Assembly (NCBI RefSeq): GCF_003432035.1
Contig: NZ_QOHO01000013.1
Coordinates: forward strand, 81,584 to 145,583
Reading direction: 5' to 3'
DNA: 64,000 bases
DNA from: Lacrimispora amygdalina
GTDB taxonomy: Bacteria; Bacillota; Clostridia; Lachnospirales; Lachnospiraceae
Shown: positions 17,633 to 26,405 of the stretch, piece by piece
Layout of the letters: every line of letters starts with the position of its first letter
Position numbering within the stretch: the stretch's first letter is position 1
Notes under the pieces: generated by a model
Seen by the model: only the letters and a program-made list of their open reading frames with translations
What the model was told of the DNA's origin: nothing
Database searches by the model: none
Position numbers and translations under genes: made by a program

Positions 17633-20227
17633 TTAAGTTATATCATCCCTAAGTGCGTCAATGATATCTTCTTTTTTTATCTTGCGGGTGGCATACAGCA
17701 TTGTAATAAATACAAGAAAGAGTACGCCGGACACACTGACTGCCATACTGCCCCAGGGGAATAGAAATTCGAAATGATCTATCTGTTCTGCACAGGCCAG
17801 TCCTTTGTAAATCAGCCATGAAATGATTCCCGCTAATGGGAGTCCGAACAGCAGCGTCCTCATGCCATAAAAGATGCACTCGAAGTTCATCATCCGGTTA
17901 AAAGCGGGGTCCGGCATTCCAATTGAGCGGAGCATAGCCAGCTCTTTTCTGCGCAGCCTGATATTGGTGGAGATCGTGTTAAATACATTGGCGGCTGCAA
18001 TCAATGAAATCATGATGACGAAAACATAAGTAAACACATTAATTACAAAGGACAAACTGTGATATTGTTCCAGCATCTCATACACATTGTGCAGAGTATA
18101 TGCAGATGTTATACCCATGCCCTGAATCATCGTTTCCATTTCTGCTGCTGACTGGTCTGGGTTCGCAGACCGGAAGGACAGGCCTGCATTAGCCTGAAGA
18201 TTCCGGGTTTGAAACTGATCTTTCATTGAATAGGGCGCTATCATCATAAACACGCATGGATTCTGCCTGGCTGTGAAAGATTGCTTTGGGGGCGGATCTA
18301 CCGGATAGGTATCTACGAATGTAATGTTCATATTTTGGCCCGGTGTCATTGCTTGCCTGTCATTGGATTCGGGTGCGATGCTGCAATGAATGGAAGGTTC
18401 GGCAAATAGATCAAACACTTCCGATGGTGCCTGTTTTTGATCAACCCGTTGTTTGGCAACGGCAATCGTTTTCTCGCCTGTTCCTGTATATTCTTCTGGC
18501 GGCAGGCCCAATTCTCTGATGAATTTGAGATATTCACTGTCAGGAATAAACTGGAGGTCCATTGGCAGGTGAACTGTTTCATTAGCTGCTGTATCACCCG
18601 CGTATTCCCGGTAACGAGTTGAAAGATTCCCGGCATTTACTGTACATGAATACGGGAAAATCTCCTGATACGAGCTGTCATAGACTCCATCAGCAGTTTT
18701 CAGTTTGTTATAAAGAGAAAACAGCTCGCTGTCATCCATGTCCTCAGTGGAAAAAAGGATATCATAGTCTATATTTATGACATACAGTTGTGAAAGCCGT
18801 TTTAATGCAGATCCAAAAGAATTTCCCGAAACAAACAGAACCACGCTTAAGACAAGGGACAGAACAATGCTGCGGTATCGCTTCTTGTTTCTCTTAAAAT
18901 TCTTAAGGGCGAGAGTTCCCTCCAAACCATAAAAACGTTGGGGGAATTTTGACGTCTTTACGGTTTTTGATTCGGCTTTAATCTCGTTGGTCTGGCGGAT
19001 GCTTTCTATTACTGGAGTGTTTGCAGCCTTTCTGGCCGGTATGTAGGCCGAAATTAAAATGGTTGCCAGACTGACCGCCGCCGCTGCTGCAATGGCAGAG
19101 AATGATACCGACAGGGTTAAAGGTACGGTGCTGTAGAGTATGTTTTTAAATTTCCCTGCAACAATGGGAAGCAGAAGTCCCACACTGCCTATACCGGTTA
19201 TTACACCGATGGGTATGCCGATGCCGCCAATGCAAAGTCCTTCAAACAAAACAGAATTTCGCAGCTGCTTTGCAGTAGCGCCTACTGACGATAGAATTCC
19301 GAACTGGCGTATGCGTTCATTCATGGAGATGTTAAACGAATTATAAATCAGAAAAATGGAACCTGTCATTATGATTGCAACTAAAATCCCGCCAATCGTG
19401 TACAGAAACGTGTTAAACAGATTGTTGTCCGAAATGCCCATGAAACGCAGTACGTAATCATTAAGTATGAAAGCAGGTGATCCGGCAGTGCGCCCCGCGT
19501 AAGCCCTGACCTGATGCGGTTTTTTCAATGTGACAAACAGGCTGTAGCTGTCTGCCTGGTCTTTGCTGTCCGATTTCGTTATCAGAGTGTATCCCGGTGC
19601 AGAATGTTCTTCAAACCCAGGTCTTTCACAGATTCCCACAACCTTGTAGGTTTTTTCTGTCTTTGGCACAAACGCTTCTTTCACAGATCCGGATATTTCC
19701 CCGGGCTGACAGGGATTGTGCTGGCCAAGACTTCTGTTTCCGTCAGTACGGTTTCCGACTAAAAGGGAAAGTGTATCGCCCACCCTGAACCGGACACCGC
19801 CTTTTGCTGCAACGTGAGACGGGATGAGAATTTCACCGCTGTTTTCAGGAAGCCTGCCGGAAATCAGTTTTATGGGAAGGGTATGAAAGGCATCCTCGCC
19901 GAATCCGGCAATAAAGAGATAGGGTTTTTCGGGGCTTTTTGCTCCGTCTAGCACGGCATAGCCGATATTTTCAATCGCTGCTGTGCTTGTAACCCCTTTA
20001 TCGTGGGCCCGTTCCCGGATGAAAGAGGAATCTACATCCATAAACTCAACATGCCATCCCCCGTACTTTACGATAGAACCCCTTACAAGAAAATTTAACA
20101 GGGAAGTGCCAAAGGCCGCGACTCCCGTAATCATGGCGGCAGATAAAATAACCCCGATTATCGTGACAATTGTTCTGGTCCGGTTTTTTTTCATGCTCTG
20201 TAAAGTGACTTTGTTAAAAATATTCAT
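17633..20227 (-). CDS. FtsX/MacB-like ABC transporter permease, 864 residues
   Basis: Large membrane subunit with a helix near residues 20-45, a long extracytoplasmic region, an FtsX domain near 280-410 (NISMNERIRQFGILSSVGAT is its conserved loop), a middle helix near 450, a second extracytoplasmic region, and a C-terminal FtsX domain (NIRLRRKELAMLRSIGM) near 760-855. This duplicated FtsX layout is that of export or lipoprotein/antimicrobial-peptide systems. Its ATG overlaps the ATPase stop by 4 bp. With the upstream kinase and regulator it forms a Bce-like sense-and-export module. The exported compound is unknown. Confidence 0.88.
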   Translation of the reverse strand: MNIFNKVTLQSMKKNRTRTIVTIIGVILSAAMITGVAAFGTSLLNFLVRGSIVKYGGWHVEFMDVDSSFIRERAHDKGVTSTAAIENIGYAVLDGAKSPEKPYLFIAGFGEDAFHTLPIKLISGRLPENSGEILIPSHVAAKGGVRFRVGDTLSLLVGNRTDGNRSLGQHNPCQPGEISGSVKEAFVPKTEKTYKVVGICERPGFEEHSAPGYTLITKSDSKDQADSYSLFVTLKKPHQVRAYAGRTAGSPAFILNDYVLRFMGISDNNLFNTFLYTIGGILVAIIMTGSIFLIYNSFNISMNERIRQFGILSSVGATAKQLRNSVLFEGLCIGGIGIPIGVITGIGSVGLLLPIVAGKFKNILYSTVPLTLSVSFSAIAAAAAVSLATILISAYIPARKAANTPVIESIRQTNEIKAESKTVKTSKFPQRFYGLEGTLALKNFKRNKKRYRSIVLSLVLSVVLFVSGNSFGSALKRLSQLYVINIDYDILFSTEDMDDSELFSLYNKLKTADGVYDSSYQEIFPYSCTVNAGNLSTRYREYAGDTAANETVHLPMDLQFIPDSEYLKFIRELGLPPEEYTGTGEKTIAVAKQRVDQKQAPSEVFDLFAEPSIHCSIAPESNDRQAMTPGQNMNITFVDTYPVDPPPKQSFTARQNPCVFMMIAPYSMKDQFQTRNLQANAGLSFRSANPDQSAAEMETMIQGMGITSAYTLHNVYEMLEQYHSLSFVINVFTYVFVIMISLIAAANVFNTISTNIRLRRKELAMLRSIGMPDPAFNRMMNFECIFYGMRTLLFGLPLAGIISWLIYKGLACAEQIDHFEFLFPWGSMAVSVSGVLFLVFITMLYATRKIKKEDIIDALRDDIT

Positions 20228-20910
20228 GACCGCACCAGCCTCTCATCCCGCGTGACTCTGCCGTCAGATATGCCGATTATGCGGTCTGCCTGCAGGGCGA
20301 TATTTTCATCATGAGTGACGAGAATAAGGGTCTGCCCATATTTTTTATTGCTTTCTTTCAGCAGTCTGATAATTTCATGCCCATTTCGGCTGTCAAGACT
20401 GCCGGTGGGTTCGTCGGCAAGCATAACAGCCGGAGCGTTCATTAAAGCGCGTCCGATGGAAACGCGCTGCTGCTGGCCGCCGGAAAGCTGGTTGGGTAAG
20501 TGGGTTTTCCGGTCCTCAAGTCCCAGCATGATAAGCAGATCATTCAGCCGCTCCTCGTTGACTGCCCGCTTGTCCATCAGGACAGGAAGGGTGATGTTTT
20601 CCACCACATTGAGAGTGGGGATGAGGTTATGAAACTGGTATATCAGTCCGACCTGCCGTCTGCGGAAGACAGCCAGTTTATCATTGTTTTGGGCGTATAT
20701 ATCCTGACCATCTAAGTATACCTTTCCGCTTGTGGGCACATCTACGCCTCCAATGATGTGAAGCAATGTGGATTTGCCTGAGCCGGAGGAACCGATGATA
20801 GCAGTGATACCACCTCTTTCGATTGTAAGAGAAACATGGTCAAGTGCGGTAACCTGGTTTTCGCCTTTTCCGTAGACCTTGCACAGATTTTCGATTTTTA
20901 AGAACTCCAT
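20224..20910 (-). CDS. ABC transporter ATPase (LolD/MacB/BceA type)
   Basis: ATPase of 228 residues with Walker [12 protein letters not shown]-loop QFHNLIP, signature LSGGQQQR and Walker [13 protein letters not shown]. Its closest class is the LolD/MacB/BceA group that pairs with FtsX-domain permeases. The start at 20910 follows AAAGGAG at 9 bp; an upstream ATG at 20931 has no site. It overlaps the permease by 4 bp. Confidence 0.94.
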   Translation of the reverse strand: MEFLKIENLCKVYGKGENQVTALDHVSLTIERGGITAIIGSSGSGKSTLLHIIGGVDVPTSGKVYLDGQDIYAQNNDKLAVFRRRQVGLIYQFHNLIPTLNVVENITLPVLMDKRAVNEERLNDLLIMLGLEDRKTHLPNQLSGGQQQRVSIGRALMNAPAVMLADEPTGSLDSRNGHEIIRLLKESNKKYGQTLILVTHDENIALQADRIIGISDGRVTRDERLVRS

Positions 20911-20942
20911 TATGTAAGTCTCCTTTCTCATGGTTTACCCAT

Positions 20943-20997
20943 ATAATAGATCTTTTCACTTACATCCTGGTGACTTTTTAGTGAGAGATTCGTCACT
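20943..20997 (-). promoter_or_regulatory. Candidate activator-dependent promoter of the ABC genes
   Basis: On the minus strand, a dyad AGTGA-N8-TCACT (20997-20980) lies just upstream of a weak -35 region and a TATTAT -10 (20948-20943), 33 bp before the ATPase start. This spacing fits an OmpR-family regulator such as the one encoded upstream. Inference from layout. Confidence 0.45.
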
Positions 20998-21982
20998 TTG
21001 GGAAACGTATGGTAAAAACAGCCCCTCCCTCGGGATGGTTTTTGGCGGTAATCGTACCTCCATGGCCTGTTATTATCCTCTTACAGAGAGACAGTCCAAT
21101 CCCGTATCCGGATGTGTCTGCTTTTTTTCCACGGTAAAACCGGTCAAACAGGCAGGGCAGATCTTCTTTTTTAAAACCTGTACCGTTGTCATGGATGGTA
21201 ATCCCGGTAAACAGCGGGGTGTCCGTACAGATAATTTGAAGCCGTCCCATTCCGCCGGTACTTTCTATACAATTTTTCAAAATGTTCTGCAATGCCTCCG
21301 AAAGCCAGTTTTGATCGCCCTCAATAAACAGCCCTTCCGGAACCTCGATTTGCAGATCCATATTGTGAAGATCCATTTGGATGAGAAATGGGCGGAGTGC
21401 ACATTGGATTAAGCTGTTTACCTCTGTCTGCTCCCTCTTAAACTCCACAATGCCTGCGTCAAAGCGGGATAATTTTAACAGAGTGGTAATGAGCCAGTCC
21501 ATTCGCTCAAGCAATTCTTCCATTTCCCGTAAAAGTGCCTTCTTCTGGATTCCCTCCGGACTGTCTGCCAGTAATGACACAATGAGGTTTACAGATGTGA
21601 GCGGGGTTTTAAGCTGGTGGGCTATGTCAGCCAGTGAATCTGCAAGATGTATCTTTTCTTTTTTTAGCGCTTCATTCTGCTCCCGGATACGCAGCGTCAT
21701 TTTTGCTATCTCGCTGTGCAGTATGGAAAGCTCGCCCTCGTCTGATTCACCGATATAGAGATGATCTGCATTATGAAGTACAAGGTCAATTTGGGCTGAA
21801 ATCAGAGCAAGGCTTTTATAACGGGCTCTGGTAAATGCAAAAAATGCTGTTCCAAAGGCAATAGAAGAAGAGGCGGCAAGGATTCCCGCCGCCGTATTGA
21901 TTGCAAATCCAAGAATAACTGTGATTGCTGCCATGAAGGAGAACAAAATGGCAAACTGACGAAACTCTTTATTCCGAAGCAT
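20993..21982 (-). CDS. Sensor histidine kinase, intramembrane-sensing type
   Basis: Kinase of 329 residues. Two membrane helices (about 10-28 and 32-51) are joined by only a few residues, so there is no extracytoplasmic sensor domain, as in BceS/VraS-like intramembrane sensors. The phosphoacceptor His122 is in DIAHQLKTPLTS. The N-box (NILKNCIES), G1 box (DNGTGF) and G2 box (GYGIGLSLC) follow. The start at 21982 overlaps the regulator gene by 14 bp and lies behind GGGGGG. It probably reads the state of the ABC transporter rather than a free ligand (inference from Bce systems). Confidence 0.9.
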   Translation of the reverse strand: MLRNKEFRQFAILFSFMAAITVILGFAINTAAGILAASSSIAFGTAFFAFTRARYKSLALISAQIDLVLHNADHLYIGESDEGELSILHSEIAKMTLRIREQNEALKKEKIHLADSLADIAHQLKTPLTSVNLIVSLLADSPEGIQKKALLREMEELLERMDWLITTLLKLSRFDAGIVEFKREQTEVNSLIQCALRPFLIQMDLHNMDLQIEVPEGLFIEGDQNWLSEALQNILKNCIESTGGMGRLQIICTDTPLFTGITIHDNGTGFKKEDLPCLFDRFYRGKKADTSGYGIGLSLCKRIITGHGGTITAKNHPEGGAVFTIRFPK

Positions 21983-22655
21983 GGCCGCCCCCCAACCGAT
22001 ACCCGGTCCCACGGACGGTCACAATGATCCTTGGGCTTGCAGGGTTGTCCTCTATCTTCAGCCGCAGCCGTTTGATATATACCGTCAGTGTATTGTCATT
22101 GACATACTCGCCTGCTGCGTCCCACAATTCGTCAAGCAGCATTCCCCTTGTAATAATCTGTTTTGGGTTGTTTAGAAAAACCAGCAAAAGACGGTATTCC
22201 AATGGGGAAAGAAAAACTTCACAGCCGTTCTTTTTCACCATACCGCTTGCTGTATCCACATGAAGCCCGCAAATCTCAAAATCCGACCTGGTACGACCGC
22301 TTTTTCGAAGGGAGGTTCTGATACGTGCTATTAATTCCCGGGGACGGAAAGGCTTTGTAATATAGTCATCTGCACCCATATTTAACCCGGTAACCACACT
22401 GGCTTCATCTCCGGACGCCGTCAGAAAGATGACCGGAATATCCTGGGTTTCTTTCAACTCTGAACAAACAATAAATCCATTTCCATCAGGCAGAGAAATA
22501 TCAATGAGTGCCAGGTCAGATTTATTCCCGCCTAATAAGGAAAGAGCCTCCCCCTGGGAAGAGGTGTGGGTGACTGTAAAGCCTTCCGAGCTAAGCAAAA
22601 GCATAAGGTTTTTAGCGATTGCCTTATCGTCTTCAACTAAAAATATACGCGGCAT
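21969..22655 (-). CDS. OmpR-family response regulator
   Basis: Regulator of 228 residues: receiver domain with the acidic pocket LVEDD, phosphoacceptor Asp in LALIDISLPDG (about residue 52) and the conserved Lys in DDYITKPFRP, then a winged-helix DNA-binding domain ending in VRGTGYRLGGG. The start at 22655 follows CGGAGG; an upstream ATG at 22748 gives a non-homologous tail. First gene of the four-gene minus-strand module. Confidence 0.95.
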   Translation of the reverse strand: MPRIFLVEDDKAIAKNLMLLLSSEGFTVTHTSSQGEALSLLGGNKSDLALIDISLPDGNGFIVCSELKETQDIPVIFLTASGDEASVVTGLNMGADDYITKPFRPRELIARIRTSLRKSGRTRSDFEICGLHVDTASGMVKKNGCEVFLSPLEYRLLLVFLNNPKQIITRGMLLDELWDAAGEYVNDNTLTVYIKRLRLKIEDNPASPRIIVTVRGTGYRLGGGHASE

Positions 22656-22821
22656 TCGTCTATCCTCCGATTTTTCATTTTTTATATCATTACGCCCTAT
22701 TATATTTCTTTTGACCGGCAGATACAAGCCGAAGTATAATTTAGTCATGAAAAAATGAACCGTTCAGGAATTGAATGACTCTAAGTATATAGATGCATCT
22801 AAAAAAGGAAAGGAAAAGGTT

Positions 22822-23439
22822 ATGAACGAAGAAAAGAAGGCTTTGGTGGAACGCATGCTTGGCGGAAGCGAAGCTGCATTTGATGAGTTATACCGTTCCT
22901 GTTCCGGTAAGCTATACCGTATGGCGTATTTTATCACTGGCAACCGGTCTGACAGTGAGGACATCCTGCAGGAGACCTTTGTAAAATGCTTTCTTCACAG
23001 AGATAAATTAAGAGAACCGGAACGATTTGAACCATGGCTCTATCAGATTCTGGTGAGAACTGCCTGGCGGGCTGAGAAAAGGAAGAAGGGCAGGTTGGAG
23101 CTCTCGTTTGAAGGTATTCTGGATCAGGAGGAAGATCAGTTAAGAGCAGAGTGGATTCAGGAAGATGAAAGGGAGAAAGGACCGCTGGGAGCGGTTTTGA
23201 AGGCTGAAACTGCCGCACAGATCCGTGCTGCGCTCAAAAGACTTGATGTAAAATACCGTACTGTGATTCTTTTGTATTACTACAATGAGTTAAGTACAAA
23301 GGAAATCGCCAGGGTAACCGGAACGATGGAGGGTACAGTGAAATCCCGCCTGTTTAAGGCAAGGAAACTGTTAAAGAGTCTTCTGGAAGCTGATAACATC
23401 ACGGAAGGGGAAAAGGAAAGGGGGATTTGCCATGGCTAG
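22822..23439 (+). CDS. RNA polymerase ECF sigma factor
   Basis: Sigma-70 group 4 protein of 205 residues. Region 2 includes FDELYRSCSGKLYRMAYFITGN and DSEDILQETFVK; region 4 is the helix-turn-helix YNELSTKEIARVTGTMEGTVKSRLFKARK. The start ATG 22822 follows AGGAAAGG; a TTG at 22771 is possible but has a weaker site. It overlaps the next gene by 8 bp, the usual sigma/anti-sigma arrangement. Divergent from the Bce-like module with 166 bp between starts. Confidence 0.92.
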   Translation: MNEEKKALVERMLGGSEAAFDELYRSCSGKLYRMAYFITGNRSDSEDILQETFVKCFLHRDKLREPERFEPWLYQILVRTAWRAEKRKKGRLELSFEGILDQEEDQLRAEWIQEDEREKGPLGAVLKAETAAQIRAALKRLDVKYRTVILLYYYNELSTKEIARVTGTMEGTVKSRLFKARKLLKSLLEADNITEGEKERGICHG

Positions 23440-24205
23440 AACCTCGGAGAACGATTTTAAACGCTTCATAAAAGCAGAACTGGATTTAATAACCCCGGAT
23501 ATGGACGAAGAACGGCGGCTTCTGGAAATCCATAAAAAATTAAGCAAAAGGAGTAATTGTATGAAATTTAGAAGAAATAAATTGACGGCAGCATTTACGG
23601 CAATGGTTATCATTACAGTATTAGGAACGGTTACTGCAGTTGCAGCAGGTAAAATCACAAGCTTTGTAAGTGGAACTGATAAAAATGTAAATACCTTAAC
23701 GGAATTACGGGAATTATCAAAAGATCAGATGAAAGCATCTCCAAAGTTTCCCGACAAATTCACAAATGGCATGGCATTTGTGAAAGGCAATATTTCTCAT
23801 GTAAAGGGAATGGATGAAGATAATAATCAGGTCATTACCTATTCAGAAGCATACGCTGATTATGGTGAGAATTCTCAGGTAGTACTGTCCTGCCATGTGC
23901 ACCAGGATACAATTTCCGCAGAAAACCAGCCTGGTCAGAAAGAGGTTTATCAGGGTGTTGAATTAAATTCCGCTGAAATGCAGTATGTTTTCCTGCCGGA
24001 GGGGCAAGAGCCTTCTGAGGAAGATAAGAAACTTCAGGAAGAAGGAAAAATGATGATCAGCTATGGATCCGATCAGGAAGAACGCAAGATGCTCAAATCA
24101 GTAAACTGGTCAGAGAATGGAATTGATTATCTGCTGTTTACATTTGAAAATGTTGAATTGAATTCTATGACCTCCATGGCAAAGGAAGTCATAGATATGA
24201 AATAA
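23432..24205 (+). CDS. Putative membrane anti-sigma factor
   Basis: Single-pass protein of 257 residues. A charged cytoplasmic N-terminus (about 1-50) would bind the sigma factor; a membrane helix is at about 51-72; an extracytoplasmic domain of about 185 residues follows. The translational overlap with the ECF gene and this topology make an anti-sigma role likely, though no zinc-binding HxxxCxxC motif is present. Its stop codon directly abuts the stop codon of the convergent AraC gene. Confidence 0.75.
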   Translation: MARTSENDFKRFIKAELDLITPDMDEERRLLEIHKKLSKRSNCMKFRRNKLTAAFTAMVIITVLGTVTAVAAGKITSFVSGTDKNVNTLTELRELSKDQMKASPKFPDKFTNGMAFVKGNISHVKGMDEDNNQVITYSEAYADYGENSQVVLSCHVHQDTISAENQPGQKEVYQGVELNSAEMQYVFLPEGQEPSEEDKKLQEEGKMMISYGSDQEERKMLKSVNWSENGIDYLLFTFENVELNSMTSMAKEVIDMK

Positions 24206-25153
24206 TCATTTTTTCTTTAAAACCTCCGCATACATCCAGCCATTGTATTTAAACAGAGACTGGTCCTTCAGGATAGACATCTGTTTTCGCCAGTCTCTGG
24301 GAGTCTCTCCCATTATGGCAAGAAAATGCCGGTTAAAGCTTGAGATGGAGTGGAACCCCACCCGCTCGGAAATGTTTAAAACGGATTCTTCCGTCATGCG
24401 GAGTAAATCCGCTGCTTTTCTGATGCGGGTGGTATTTAAGTATTCTAAGGGGCTGTTTCCCATGATAGAAGAAAACAGCCTTCTGAAATGGGCGGGACTT
24501 AAGCTGCATAAGGCAGCAAGCTGCTCCATGGGAAAGTCTTCCATATAATGATACCGGATAAATTCCAGAGCCGGTGCAATGACCAGCGCATTTTCAGGCG
24601 TCTGGTCATTTTTCTTATGGTTTAAGGAAGCGGCTCTCATAAGATTGGCTGCCAGTGCCAGAAAGAGCCCGCGGACAGCAAGTTCATAACCAGGTTCTTT
24701 CTTTTTCAGTTCTTCTATTATTTCGGTGACAATGGAATAAATGACCGGATATTTTGTTTTTCCCATAATCAGGCTTAAATGATGTTCCAGAAAGGAGAAG
24801 AGTTCTACATTGTGAAGATCTGTACCAGAAAAGAATGGGTGGAGAAGCTCGCCCATATCCACGAATAAATAAGACCATTTGCTGTTGGTTCCAGGTGCGC
24901 TGTATGTGGTGTGGGGAATATCACAGGATACGGCAGTGACGTCTCCGGCATAAAAGGGATAAGTGGTATCTTCAAATTTAATCGTTCCGCTGTCCGTCTC
25001 GCATACTCCGATCTCCAGGCAGTTATGGATATGGAGGCGCCCCGATGGAACATCGGAGATTCTCCAATGATCTCCAGTCAGAAGAAGAACGGGAAAGTGA
25101 GCTGGTAAATCATAATCTCTGAATTCAATAACAGTCTTTTTCTTTTTGGACAT
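24206..25153 (-). CDS. AraC-family transcriptional regulator
   Basis: Regulator of 315 residues. An N-terminal cupin-like sensor domain (HIHNCLEIGVCETDSGTI, then YPFYAGDVTAVS) is followed by a C-terminal double helix-turn-helix (MEQLAALCSLSPAHFRRLFS and VLNISERVGFHSISSFNRHF). Start chosen at 25153; GGAGG and AGGA lie upstream. It is divergent from the LplABC-type importer, which it most likely controls in response to a pectin-derived sugar (inference). Confidence 0.92.
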   Translation of the reverse strand: MSKKKKTVIEFRDYDLPAHFPVLLLTGDHWRISDVPSGRLHIHNCLEIGVCETDSGTIKFEDTTYPFYAGDVTAVSCDIPHTTYSAPGTNSKWSYLFVDMGELLHPFFSGTDLHNVELFSFLEHHLSLIMGKTKYPVIYSIVTEIIEELKKKEPGYELAVRGLFLALAANLMRAASLNHKKNDQTPENALVIAPALEFIRYHYMEDFPMEQLAALCSLSPAHFRRLFSSIMGNSPLEYLNTTRIRKAADLLRMTEESVLNISERVGFHSISSFNRHFLAIMGETPRDWRKQMSILKDQSLFKYNGWMYAEVLKKK

Positions 25154-25276
25154 ATGTTCCTGATACCTCCTTATTACACTTCTATAATTATACATGATAT
25201 CTAATTCTTATTTCAATCAATAATAGATTAATAATTGCTTGCATAATTAAAAAGAAAGCCATAAAACAATAAAATT

Positions 25277-25313
25277 CGCAGGATTGCTCGAATTATGAGG
25301 GAAAAATCCTGTG
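25277..25313 (+). other. Hairpin in the AraC/importer intergenic region
   Basis: CGCAGGATT (25277-25285) can pair with AATCCTGTG (25305-25313) with one G-U pair. It may be a leader hairpin or operator dyad; function unknown. Confidence 0.3.
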
Positions 25314-25349
25314 ACTTTTCCATGCTCCGTAATAATAAATGATTGAAAC

Positions 25350-25403
25350 TGCACAGTTTGCAGGTTGATTTGATTGGAAACTGAATTGTGCATTTTTTAT
25401 AAT
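25350..25403 (+). promoter_or_regulatory. Promoter overlapping a dyad, upstream of the LplABC-type importer
   Basis: TTGGAA (25374-25379) and TATAAT (25398-25403) are 18 bp apart. A dyad, TGCACAGTTT (25350-25359) against AAACTG...TGTGCA (25378-25392), spans the -35 region and ends in TTTTTT. It could be an operator, or the hairpin of an attenuator if transcription starts upstream. Confidence 0.5.
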
Positions 25404-25438
25404 ATTGTTATGGATAATCGGGGAGATGGGAGGATATT

Positions 25439-26395
25439 ATGGTTAAATCTGAAATAAGGGCAGGTCGCAGTCAAAGAAAACAGAAAAACAGGAACCGGTT
25501 TCTTCGTTATTTACAGCGGGACTGGCAGCTTTATGTACTCATGGTTCTTCCCATGCTTTTTATACTGATCTTTAAATTCCTGCCATACAGCGGACTGTCC
25601 ATTGCATTTAAGGATTATAAGGTGGCTAAGGGGTATACCGGAAGTGACTGGGTGGGATTTTCCATATTTCAAAAGGTTTTTGGCAAGAGGGATTTTGGTC
25701 AGGCAGTAACCAATACTCTGCTGTTAAACATCCTGGACCTGGTTTTTGGTTTCCCAATGCCGGTCATTTTAGCTCTGATCCTCAATGAAATCAAAAACAG
25801 GTATTTTAAAAGTGTTATGCAGACACTTTTATACTTACCTCATTTTTTATCCTGGGTCATTATCGGAGGAATCGGTTATTCCCTTTTTTCTGTCAGCAGC
25901 GGTGTGGTGAATGTTCTGATTAATAATGCCGGTCACAGTCCGGTTCCATTTCTTCAGGAGAATACCTGGTGGCTGATCAGTTATGTGCTCATTGGAGTCT
26001 GGCAGTCCATGGGCTGGGGAACCATTATTTATCTGGCTGCGATTACAGGCGTGAATTCTGAGCTTTATGAGGCAGCAAGAGTGGATGGTGCCGGAAGGCT
26101 GAAACAGTGTATTCATGTAACACTTCCGTGTATACGGAGTACCATCGTAACACTGCTGATCATGAATCTGGGAAAGCTGATGGGAGGTTCTTTTGAACGG
26201 GTGTACGCCCTGGCCAATGCCAAGGCAACAGAATTTACCACTACCATTCCGGTTTTAGTCTACCGCTGGGGAATTGAAAGCGGAAAATTCAGCGAAGCGA
26301 CCGCACTGGGGCTGTTCCAGTCCGTGATCGGTCTGGCTCTTGTGGTCGGAGCTGATCTCATAGCCAAAAAGCTGGGTGAAGATGGTCTTATATAA
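25439..26395 (+). CDS. ABC transporter permease (LplB/YteP type)
   Basis: Permease of 318 residues with six helices. WQLYVLMVLPMLFILIFKFLPY at the start and the EAA loop YEAARVDGAGRLKQCIHVTLP identify the LplB/YteP subgroup, which imports complex oligosaccharides such as rhamnogalacturonan fragments. The start follows GGGAGG. First gene of the operon and divergent from the AraC regulator. Confidence 0.94.
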   Translation: MVKSEIRAGRSQRKQKNRNRFLRYLQRDWQLYVLMVLPMLFILIFKFLPYSGLSIAFKDYKVAKGYTGSDWVGFSIFQKVFGKRDFGQAVTNTLLLNILDLVFGFPMPVILALILNEIKNRYFKSVMQTLLYLPHFLSWVIIGGIGYSLFSVSSGVVNVLINNAGHSPVPFLQENTWWLISYVLIGVWQSMGWGTIIYLAAITGVNSELYEAARVDGAGRLKQCIHVTLPCIRSTIVTLLIMNLGKLMGGSFERVYALANAKATEFTTTIPVLVYRWGIESGKFSEATALGLFQSVIGLALVVGADLIAKKLGEDGLI

Positions 26396-26405
26396 GGAGG
26401 GAAAG

